This document shows positions 57,663 through 64,000 of a stretch of DNA of 64,000 bases, one piece after another. Position 1 is the first letter of the stretch, and every line of letters starts with the position of its first letter. The notes beneath the pieces are model-generated. The model had not been told where the DNA came from and did not search any database. It worked only from the letters and a program-made list of their open reading frames with translations. The position numbers and the translations under genes were made by a program. Source of the stretch: Cohnella faecalis. GTDB lineage: Bacteria; Bacillota; Bacilli; Paenibacillales; Paenibacillaceae. The DNA lies in assembly GCF_003570905.1 (NCBI RefSeq), contig NZ_QXJM01000007.1, positions 1 through 64,000 of the forward strand, written 5' to 3'.

Positions 57663-58057
57663 TCTCCAGCGAAAAGAGATACGCTCAAGCGGCTTATAGC
57701 AGCATGACAGACGGATTCGATCCGAAGGACGCGGCTGTTTTTGGAACGATCTGTCATCAATTCCCCTCTATGGTTCGATTAAACGGGCTTCGATTAACCG
57801 CTATTTTTTACGATGCGAAAGCCTCAGCAAGCGATAGCTCGGTCAGATCGAAGGCTTATAGTCGATATTGCAAATATATGGAACAAGCTCTTGAATTGCA
57901 GGGAGTCCGGTTGAGCGAGTTTGTGAACAGCCCCGCTTGCGACAGCATCCGTTACCGGCTTTTGTCCCGGCAAGCGTTGGCGGCATCGATTTGGTTCAAA
58001 AGATACGCAGAGGCTATTCTCAAGGTAGACGCCGAAGCGCAGGAGGTCGATGCCTGA
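57659..58057 (+). CDS. cmr5: Type III-B small subunit Cmr5
   Basis: This 132-residue helical protein is the small subunit lining the belly of the effector; typical Cmr5 has 120-150 residues. It begins MISSEKRYAQAAYSSM and has the family-like SRYCKYMEQALELQG and YRLLSRQALAASIWFKRYAEAIL. It sits between cmr4 and cmr6, overlapping each by one to four bases. Confidence 0.92.
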   Translation: MISSEKRYAQAAYSSMTDGFDPKDAAVFGTICHQFPSMVRLNGLRLTAIFYDAKASASDSSVRSKAYSRYCKYMEQALELQGVRLSEFVNSPACDSIRYRLLSRQALAASIWFKRYAEAILKVDAEAQEVDA

Positions 58058-58881
58058 TGAATGCCTATCTTTCGATGACGAAATCAGTAGGGTTGAAAAA
58101 TAATGATTTGCTGGAAGAAGTTATTAAGAAGGGGCAGCTTCGGCAGGATTTTAATAAAGAAGTCGTTAACGTCTATACAGCTTGCCGAGATGAGCTTGAA
58201 TGGAAACAATGGTATCATCATCGTTATTACCAACGATTCAAGCTTTCCGTCAGAGAGAATTCCCGACATTCCGAGAGCGGTTCAGACTGGAAAGAAGGAG
58301 TATTTACTCAAGAATGCGCGTCCTCAGTCATTACCGGCCAAGGTCAATCCTCCGTGCTGGAGACGCATTTGACAGTGCATCCTGTATACGGCTTTCCTTA
58401 CTTTCCGGGAACTATGATTAAGGGTGCGGCGGCGCATTATTGCCACCGTGTGCTTGGCGCGCAAGAAGAACGGTTTCGCGAAAATGGCGACTACTATACG
58501 ATGCTGTTTGGTTCCAAAGAGCAAGCTTCGGTTATTCAATATGAGGATGCTTGGCCGGATCCTGAATGTGCCGAAACTGGTTTATGTCACGATGTGTTAA
58601 CTCCGCACCATAGAAATTACCAGAGCTTGAAAACGGGTGGAGAGAAACATTCGGATGCTGCTTTGGCGGATTTTGCGCCGCGCGACGACGACTCGCCGGA
58701 TCCTGTTCATTTTTTGGCTGTCAAAGGACGGTTTACCTTCAAGCTTACGATTGACCCGGAAGTGCGAGAAGCGGAGAAATGGCTGCCCGTCGCAGAAAAA
58801 ATTGTCAAGGCGATGCTGAACAGAGAAGGGCTCGGAGGCAAGTCTAGCAGCGGATACGGCTTGTTCGAGGAGGTGAAGTAG
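58057..58881 (+). CDS. cmr6: Type III-B RAMP protein Cmr6
   Basis: Cmr6 caps the backbone at the far end next to Cmr1. The 274-residue product has SSVITGQGQSSVLETHLTVH, YGFPYFPGTMIKGAAAHYCH (typical of Cmr6), DVLTPHHRNYQ and the terminal Gly-rich loop REGLGGKSSSGYGLFEEV. The ATG shares one base with the cmr5 stop (TGATG). The TTG of the next gene follows the stop with no gap. Confidence 0.95.
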   Translation: MNAYLSMTKSVGLKNNDLLEEVIKKGQLRQDFNKEVVNVYTACRDELEWKQWYHHRYYQRFKLSVRENSRHSESGSDWKEGVFTQECASSVITGQGQSSVLETHLTVHPVYGFPYFPGTMIKGAAAHYCHRVLGAQEERFRENGDYYTMLFGSKEQASVIQYEDAWPDPECAETGLCHDVLTPHHRNYQSLKTGGEKHSDAALADFAPRDDDSPDPVHFLAVKGRFTFKLTIDPEVREAEKWLPVAEKIVKAMLNREGLGGKSSSGYGLFEEVK

Positions 58882-59856
58882 TTGAATACGGAAAAGAACG
58901 ATCTATCCCGTAAAAAGAATGACGCGACTCAAGCCATTGTGAAAATAAAGGAAAATTATGTTTTATGGGAGAAGTCGGTTGTCGATCAGTTAAATATGAG
59001 TTCAACGCATCCCATGACGACAGGCGGCTATCGAGAAGAAGTGTGGCAATCGATCTTTGATCGTATCGTACCGCGCAAATTTTCCGTAGCCCGCTCCGTA
59101 TTTATCATCGACTCGAATGGTCGTGTCTCTAATGAGGTCGATCTGGCAATCTTCGACGAGCAGTACACACCTTATATTTTTCGTAATGGGCTTATCAAAT
59201 ATATCCCGATTGAAGCTGTAGCTGCTGCGGTGCAATGCAAGAGTACGGAAACTTCAGGCGCTGATTCATGGGCCCAAAGCATTACAGCTTTGCATACTTC
59301 GTTTACGGGGATAAGCCGGATGGCGACGGGGATAGCTTGCGGAGATATTCCCTATAAAGATGAAACGGGGAACTGGATACAATATCCGCCTGTCGACGCT
59401 GACGCTAAGAGAAAGAGGCTTGCGTTGACTCAAACTGCAACTCGTCCTATTTTGATATTATGTCATATGGCGGCTGATAAGGTGCGCGATCATGTCAAAC
59501 AGGAATTTGATATTATGATGGCTCCCTCGGGCGAGCGATTAAAAATAGAAATAGTTTCGAGATCCAAGGAAGAATCGTCTCTTACGGATTCGATAGCTTA
59601 CTGGCTAACGGAATTGAATCATAAAGTAAACTCGGTCAACCCCATCCAGATTCCTCATGCAGAGTATGATCCAAAACTCGAAAAAATGAGCCTAAATCAG
59701 TTAAAGGTGCGGGAACGGGAGGGCGGCAATGAAATTTCTCTGCTGACTCTAACTTTTCAATTGAATCAGTTGTTAATGCTGGTGAATAACCCGCTTCTGT
59801 TCCCGCATCAGGCATATGCGGATTTGTTTAATCATATTCCGATTCCGATCAAGTAA
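58882..59856 (+). CDS. DUF6602 protein, PD-(D/E)XK/Mrr-like nuclease candidate
   Basis: This 324-residue protein starts at TTG directly after the cmr6 stop, so it is co-translated with the Cmr complex. It resembles the DUF6602 group: GGYREEVWQSIFDRIVP (Glu52/53), then NEVDLAIFDEQ (Asp87), IPIEAVAAAVQCKST (Glu111, Gln118-x-Lys120). This is the layout of a PD-(D/E)XK nuclease core, with Gln instead of Glu before the Lys, as in Mrr-type QxK enzymes. The C-terminal 190 residues have no domain that I recognise; no CARF or SAVED domain is visible. It could be a cyclic-oligoadenylate-triggered effector or a crRNA-guided accessory nuclease. Both ideas are inference. Confidence 0.72.
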   Translation: MNTEKNDLSRKKNDATQAIVKIKENYVLWEKSVVDQLNMSSTHPMTTGGYREEVWQSIFDRIVPRKFSVARSVFIIDSNGRVSNEVDLAIFDEQYTPYIFRNGLIKYIPIEAVAAAVQCKSTETSGADSWAQSITALHTSFTGISRMATGIACGDIPYKDETGNWIQYPPVDADAKRKRLALTQTATRPILILCHMAADKVRDHVKQEFDIMMAPSGERLKIEIVSRSKEESSLTDSIAYWLTELNHKVNSVNPIQIPHAEYDPKLEKMSLNQLKVREREGGNEISLLTLTFQLNQLLMLVNNPLLFPHQAYADLFNHIPIPIK

Positions 59857-59884
59857 TCGGATTTGGATAATTCATAGTGAATCT

Positions 59885-60052
59885 GGTGCGAACCTTAAGC
59901 TCACATAGAATCCCCGGGAGTTTCGCACCCCTTACAGGGCAAGGGTTTGAGGGCCATGGGAATCGGAAAGGCCTTCTATAACTTGCAAAAATTTTGGGTT
60001 TCGCACTTTTAAGGCGCAAAGCCTTTATGTGGTAAGGCTTTTTTAAGCTGCT
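59885..60052 (+). promoter_or_regulatory. CRISPR leader of array 2
   Basis: This leader is the counterpart of 49885-50053 with the same blocks in the same order, changed at scattered positions. It ends in GCCTTTATGTGGTAAGGCTTTTTT, which is a short stem-loop plus T run directly before the first repeat. It starts 28 bases after the DUF6602 gene. Confidence 0.88.
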
Positions 60053-60941
60053 GTCGCACCTTATACGGGTGCGTGGATTGAAACAAATTTTTCAAATTAT
60101 TTGAATATGCCATGTTAAGTCGCACCTTATACGGGTGCGTGGATTGAAACTTCCTTGCGGGGAGGAAACGGAATGGGCATCGTTTGTCGCACCTTATACG
60201 GGTGCGTGGATTGAAACTCTATCTATCAAAATGTAACTGTAGGTAAAAATGGGTCGCACCTTATACGGGTGCGTGGATTGAAACATATGCCACCTACCTC
60301 AGATGTTTGGAGAGATCCTGTCGCACCTTATACGGGTGCGTGGATTGAAACAGCAAGCGTTGAATCGTTTGTTTGTACCTCATTAAGTCGCACCTTATAC
60401 GGGTGCGTGGATTGAAACTTTCGAGTCGTTTTGGTTTTTTGCTCAAGCAAGGTCGCACCTTATACGGGTGCGTGGATTGAAACTCAAATACGCCACGCCG
60501 ATCCTTGTCCCAGTACGTCGCACCTTATACGGGTGCGTGGATTGAAACGTAACCGAGGAAGGCAACACGTACGCTCCGTAGTCGCACCTTATACGGGTGC
60601 GTGGATTGAAATGACGACGGCGTTGAGGTGGTTAGTGGTACAAAAAGTCGCACCTTATACGGGTGCGTGGATTGAAATAAGGATTGCGGGCCGACCCCGC
60701 ATCAAACCCCGGTCGCACCTTATACGGGTGCGTGGATTGAAATTGGTTGATTAACATACCAAACACTGGCCGTCAACGTCGCACCTTATACGGGTGCGTG
60801 GATTGAAATATGGACACGGTAGACTCCCTGAGTAAGTCCACCTCGTCGCACCTTATACGGGTGCGTGGTGGATCGGCTACACTAAGTTGGACAGAAAAAA
60901 AGAGGGGGTAGTAAAATACAAGAAAGAGCCGAAGGAGCGGA

Positions 60942-61229
60942 TTGCTGTTGTCGCAGTCAAGACGAACGTTTACACCCGAGTTTAAGAACCAAATGGTGCA
61001 GTTGTACGAGAGCGGGAAGTCCAGAGCGAGCCTCGTGAAAGAGTATGATTTGACCGCATCCGCATTGGACCGTTGGATCAGCCAAAGTCAGCGGACAGGC
61101 TCATTCGCGGCCAAAGACAATCGCACACCCGAAGAGAACGAAATGTTGGAATTGCGTAAGGAAAATCAGCGGCTGAAGATGGAGAACGATATTTTAAAGC
61201 AAGCCGCGCTGATTATGGGACGAAAGTAA
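60942..61229 (+). CDS. IS3-family transposase OrfA
   Basis: The 95-residue protein has a helix-turn-helix (FTPEFKNQMVQLYESGKSRA ... LTASALDRWISQ) and a C-terminal leucine-zipper-like helix (LRKENQRLKMENDILKQA). It binds the element's ends. orfB lies in the -1 phase 3 bases after the stop, so a frameshifted OrfAB product is possible, although no classical A6G slippery run is seen at the junction. Confidence 0.93.
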   Translation: MLLSQSRRTFTPEFKNQMVQLYESGKSRASLVKEYDLTASALDRWISQSQRTGSFAAKDNRTPEENEMLELRKENQRLKMENDILKQAALIMGRK

Positions 61230-61231
61230 AT

Positions 61232-62059
61232 GTGATTCGCAATAATGCGCACAAGTACTCGGTATCAGCAATGTGTAGCGTCCTGCAACTGCCCCGAAGC
61301 ACGTATTATTACGAGCCTGTGCCTTCACCCGACCCACAAGAGCAACAACTGGAAGAAGTAGTGATAGAGATCTTCAAGAGCAGTCGTAACAATTATGGCA
61401 CGCGCAAAATCAAGGTGGAACTGGCCAGAAAGTCGCTTCAAGTCTCCCGTCGTAAGATCGGACGTGTGATGAAGAGGCACGGGTTGGTTTCCACTTACAC
61501 GGTAGCGCAGTACAAGCCCCACAAAGCCGCGCCAAACGAAGCGGAGATCGGCAATGCCCTGCAGCGGGAGTTCAGTCAAGAGAAGCCCCTTGCCGTTGTC
61601 GTAAGCGACCTGACCTATGTACGGGTGGACGCCAAATGGAATTACGTCTGCTTATTTGTTGACCTCTTTAACCGTGAAATTATCGGTCACAGTTGCGGTG
61701 TAAACAAAACCGCCCAGCTCGTTTACGATGCCATAGCAAGCGTCTCCGTGCGCCTTGATCGTATCCAGATGTTCCATACAGACCGCGGCAGCGAGTTCGA
61801 TAATAAACTCATTTCCGAGGCACTGGAGACCTTTGAAATTGAGCGTTCGCTGAGTAATAAAGGTTGCCCCTACGATAACGCGGTTGCCGAAGCGACGTTT
61901 AAGATTTTTAAGACGGAGTTTGTCAAACAAAGGCACTTCCATAATCTGCAACAATTACAATTGGAGCTTGACGATTACGTACACTGGTTCAATCATCACC
62001 GCATTCACGGGACTCTCGGTTATCGTACACCCGTTGAAGCTAGGCAGTGGCCCTCATAA
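61232..62059 (+). CDS. IS3-family transposase OrfB (DDE integrase)
   Basis: The 275-residue product has the rve integrase core: first Asp in VVSDLTYVRVDAKWNYVCLF, second Asp in MFHTDRGSEFDN, and Glu in PYDNAVAEATFKIFKTEF, with the closing HHRIHGTLGYRTPVEA. The gene begins at GTG 61232. It appears intact, so the element may still be active. Confidence 0.94.
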   Translation: MIRNNAHKYSVSAMCSVLQLPRSTYYYEPVPSPDPQEQQLEEVVIEIFKSSRNNYGTRKIKVELARKSLQVSRRKIGRVMKRHGLVSTYTVAQYKPHKAAPNEAEIGNALQREFSQEKPLAVVVSDLTYVRVDAKWNYVCLFVDLFNREIIGHSCGVNKTAQLVYDAIASVSVRLDRIQMFHTDRGSEFDNKLISEALETFEIERSLSNKGCPYDNAVAEATFKIFKTEFVKQRHFHNLQQLQLELDDYVHWFNHHRIHGTLGYRTPVEARQWPS

Positions 62060-62247
62060 TATCTGTCCAGTTTCGTGTTGACAATCCATGGATTGAAATC
62101 GAGTGGATGAATACCGACAGATGATACTGTCGGTCGCACCTTACACAGGTGCATGAATTGAAATTAATATGGCTGACATTCCAGACATCAAATATGCTAA
62201 ACTCACTGAAATAATGAATTAGAGGGCACCTTAATCAGCTAGAAATA

Positions 62248-62997
62248 TTAATATGTTTTGGAATCCTTAACCCTATACCAGTACGTGTAAATTTCCGAGT
62301 AGCCGATTTTGGAATATAGTCTTAATGCTGGCCTATTATTCGATACAACTGCCAAGTAACTGTATTTTGCCCCATTGGCTTTCCCCCATTTTAAGAGAGA
62401 TAGTATCATTTGTTCTCCAAATCCCCGATTTCTAAAATGCAGATCCGTCACGATATCATACAATCCTATGTATCCTCTCTCAATAACTCCAAGACCGCAT
62501 CCGATAACTTGATCTTCGTAATAAAGCGATATAAATCCGGTTTTTGTTTTGATATTGGACAACATGCGTTCCAAAACGCCATTGTTTTGGTCATTAACAT
62601 TGTTGATCCTGCAAAAGTCCGCTATCCATTCGGCATTAACCGTTTCAACTATTTTTGTCGAATTCAGTGTGGGTTCGTTTAGGTTAGCTAAATCCAGCGT
62701 TTGGACACTTGTAGTATCAATTAAGGAATAGTCCTTACTTTCTAATATTTTATCTAAATCGATGGGATGGACGAAGGGAGTAATTTTGTAGATGGCAGGC
62801 AAGCAGTTAGCTGAATAGATTCTTTCGCACTCTGCAATTTTATAATTCAAATCACAGGTTGAATAGTGAATGGGATTAATCGAGTTGGCACGCTTTGTAT
62901 AGCCGTCAGCAAATCGCAATATCCAACCATCGTAGTGAATAGTAGATAAAGGCTGCCAGTTGTTCAAAGACAATTCTTCAATGAATTTATTGTTCAT
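62248..62997 (-). CDS. GNAT family N-acetyltransferase
   Basis: The 249-residue protein is on the minus strand. The C-terminal half is a GNAT domain: GFISLYYEDQVIGCGLGVIE, LYDIVTDLHFRNRGFGEQMI (acetyl-CoA pyrophosphate loop) and YLAVVSNNRPALRLYSKIGY. The N-terminal half (LSTIHYDGWILRFADGYTKR) is seen in a two-domain GNAT subgroup. The acceptor is not known. A strong GGGAGGA lies upstream. It is separated from array 2 by about 80 bases and divergent from the aegerolysin gene. Confidence 0.92.
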   Translation of the reverse strand: MNNKFIEELSLNNWQPLSTIHYDGWILRFADGYTKRANSINPIHYSTCDLNYKIAECERIYSANCLPAIYKITPFVHPIDLDKILESKDYSLIDTTSVQTLDLANLNEPTLNSTKIVETVNAEWIADFCRINNVNDQNNGVLERMLSNIKTKTGFISLYYEDQVIGCGLGVIERGYIGLYDIVTDLHFRNRGFGEQMILSLLKWGKANGAKYSYLAVVSNNRPALRLYSKIGYSEIYTYWYRVKDSKTY

Positions 62998-63154
62998 AGC
63001 AGAGTCCTCCCTCTATTGTTGTGAATAATAATACATTAGTAAGAATAAAAATACAATAAAACGCAATCGCTTCTTTCGACAAATACTGGTAGAATTAATG
63101 ATAAAAATCGGTCTCAAATTACTTATGTAAAGCAAGATTACTGGAGGAAAAACA

Positions 63155-63613
63155 ATGTCTTACAGCATGTGGGTAGAAGTCAGCATCGATACTTACAATT
63201 CCGATGTATCCATTCAAAATGTTGAGCTGCAATGGGGCAAGCTATATCAATTCGGCAATAAGGACATCGAAATTAGCCCAAGCTCACTCAACGGAACAGT
63301 AATCAAGGAGGGAACAAGCTTTTGGTTTTGCGCATGCGGCCGCGGATGGTCTCCATCCGGAACTCAAGGCAGCTTCCAGCTTTTTGACCCGGATAACAAG
63401 TTAATTGGGACGTATAATTGGGATTGTCCAATAGGGGAACATTACAATCAATCTTCCTGGGTTAGAGAGAACGACACCAATTTCCAATTTGATTTCCACT
63501 CCGGGAATTGCAATTATTATGGACAAAAAAATAAGAGCGGGACTCAAATAGGCAGGGTCACGCTTCGTTTGTGGGATGCAAGTAAACCGCCATATGTCAA
63601 AAGTAGACGTTAA
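63155..63613 (+). CDS. Aegerolysin family protein
   Basis: This small, acidic beta-sandwich protein of 152 residues matches aegerolysins, which bind membrane lipids and are known from fungi and some bacteria. Evidence: [55 protein letters not shown] and [17 protein letters not shown] correspond to the family's WGK, EISP, CGR..SPSGTEG and WDCPWG blocks. There is no signal peptide, as usual for the family. GGAGGAAAAACA precedes the ATG. No MACPF partner, needed for pore formation in fungal pairs, is seen. A terminator follows. Confidence 0.88.
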   Translation: MSYSMWVEVSIDTYNSDVSIQNVELQWGKLYQFGNKDIEISPSSLNGTVIKEGTSFWFCACGRGWSPSGTQGSFQLFDPDNKLIGTYNWDCPIGEHYNQSSWVRENDTNFQFDFHSGNCNYYGQKNKSGTQIGRVTLRLWDASKPPYVKSRR

Positions 63614-63676
63614 AATGATATTGACAAATCAATTCAACTCTGTTAATTTTGCATTAAATAAAGGGCAATGTAACCT

Positions 63677-63714
63677 AAGGGTTCAACCTCGTACACGAGG
63701 TTGGGCCCTTTTTA
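63677..63714 (+). terminator. Rho-independent terminator after aegerolysin gene
   Basis: The stem AAGGGTTCAACCTCG / CGAGGTTGGGCCCTT with a short loop is followed by TTTTT. It lies about 65 bases after the stop codon. Confidence 0.88.
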
Positions 63715-63749
63715 CATTTACCCGGAAAAAAAAGGAGAGTGTTGCAAAG

Positions 63750-64000
63750 ATGAATTTAGAAGCTGTGTATCACCGCACAAAATTCAATTGGTCCTACGCT
63801 TATGACGATCGTACCCTTCATATCCGCATTCGGACGAAGAAAGACGATATTAAACAGATTGATCTCCATTGCGGAGACAAGTACGGGTGGGACAGGACGA
63901 ACACTGTAGTTCCTATGACGCTATGGGTTTCGGACGCTTTGTTCGATTACTGGCAAGCAACCGTGCAGCCTAAATTCCGCAGATTGGTTTATTATTTTGC
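63750..64000 (+). CDS. Neopullulanase/maltogenic-amylase-type enzyme, N-terminal part
   Basis: The gene is cut by the window end; 83 codons are visible. The start [20 protein letters not shown], then [20 protein letters not shown] and [20 protein letters not shown], matches the CBM34 N-terminal domain of cyclomaltodextrinase, neopullulanase and maltogenic amylase (GH13 subfamily 20). The catalytic barrel lies beyond the window. GGAGAG precedes ATG 63750. Confidence 0.88.
   Translation, partial: MNLEAVYHRTKFNWSYAYDDRTLHIRIRTKKDDIKQIDLHCGDKYGWDRTNTVVPMTLWVSDALFDYWQATVQPKFRRLVYYF

Larger units (their letters stand above)
60869..62088 (+). mobile_element. IS3-family insertion sequence in CRISPR repeat
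   Basis: The element has 1220 bp and imperfect terminal inverted repeats of about 27 bp: left TGGATCGGCTACACTAAG and right (reverse complement) TGGATTGTCAACACGAAA, both then reading TTGGACAGA or CTGGACAGA. It carries orfA and orfB. It lies in the thirteenth repeat of array 2; TGG flanks it on both sides as a 3-bp target duplication (60866-60868 and 62089-62091). The short duplication and orfA/orfB layout fit the IS150-like subgroup of IS3. Confidence 0.93.
60053..62164 (+). CRISPR. CRISPR array 2, 14 repeats, interrupted by IS3 element
   Basis: The 32-bp repeat begins GTCGCACCTTATACGGG and ends TGCGTGGATTGAAAC or T. Twelve whole repeats start at 60053, 60119, 60186, 60253, 60320, 60387, 60452, 60517, 60581, 60647, 60712 and 60778. 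The thirteenth (60845) is split by an insertion sequence and resumes at 62089. A last, degenerate repeat lies at 62133-62164. The first eight repeats end in C and the rest in T. Differs from array 1 in the stem (TTATACGGG versus TCGTGCAGG), but the handle is nearly the same, so one Cmr complex may serve both. Confidence 0.98.

Noticed and set aside
61180..61240. Programmed frameshift site between the transposase genes
   Set aside because: orfB is in the -1 phase but I see no clear A6G-like slippery run with a downstream structure, so I do not annotate one.

Overview
The window looks like a chromosomal piece of a spore-forming, Gram-positive member of the Paenibacillaceae (Paenibacillus/Cohnella type). 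The reasons are a gerA-type germinant receptor operon, an S-layer-homology (SLH) surface protein, a CotH-family protein, GT- and EPS-rich surface gene clusters, a paeninodin-type lasso peptide cluster and strong GGAGG ribosome binding sites. This genus-level call is inference from gene content; no rRNA or tRNA gene is visible.

Layout. (1) 1-7672 is a giant inverted repeat: 1 to about 3790 is a noisy reverse complement of about 3870-7672, with a turn-around of 70-90 bp. Only the right arm has largely intact genes (tail of gerAB, gerA, gerC, start of lspA); the left arm is riddled with indels, so an assembly or fold-back artefact at a contig end is the likeliest reading. (2) 7593-15300 holds lspA, then a locus of VTC-domain protein, DUF4956 membrane protein, CotH-like protein, GT-C membrane glycosyltransferase, response regulator and histidine kinase. 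(3) 15454-20450 is one large secreted beta-propeller/Fn3/SLH protein broken by four single-base losses. (4) 21019-22366 is a DesK/NarL-type two-component pair. (5) 22604-40171 is an exopolysaccharide (EPS) operon: Wzz-like and tyrosine-kinase regulators, GalU, initiating sugar-phosphate transferase, four glycosyltransferases, polymerase, flippase, acetyl- and pyruvyl-transferases, ManC, UDP-glucose dehydrogenase and a secreted GH-A-clan glycosidase. (6) 40185-48987 is a lasso peptide cluster in the order sulfotransferase, cyclase C, precursor A, C-terminal Ser kinase K, B1, B2, nucleotidyltransferase, ABC exporter D, APS kinase; a VanZ-like protein follows. (7) 49885-62164 is a CRISPR region: a 29-repeat array, a complete type III-B cmr1-6 operon with a DUF6602/Mrr-like nuclease candidate directly attached, then a second array with a related leader and a slightly different repeat, interrupted by an IS3-family element. 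No cas1, cas2 or cas6 is present. (8) 62248-64000 holds a GNAT acetyltransferase, an aegerolysin-family protein and the start of a neopullulanase/maltogenic-amylase-type gene.

How the parts work together. The two-component pair and Wzz/kinase genes could control the EPS operon. The EPS genes make UDP-glucose, UDP-glucuronate and GDP-mannose, then assemble, flip, polymerise and decorate the polymer. The lasso genes follow on the same strand with overlaps; the bracketing sulfotransferase and PAPS-forming kinase suggest that the lasso peptide, or the EPS, is sulfated. The Cmr complex can use crRNAs from both arrays, but needs a processing nuclease and adaptation proteins encoded elsewhere.

Several genes (SLH protein, one glycosyltransferase, UDP-glucose dehydrogenase) are broken by loss of one base, mostly in a G or C run, which points to homopolymer sequencing error rather than gene decay.
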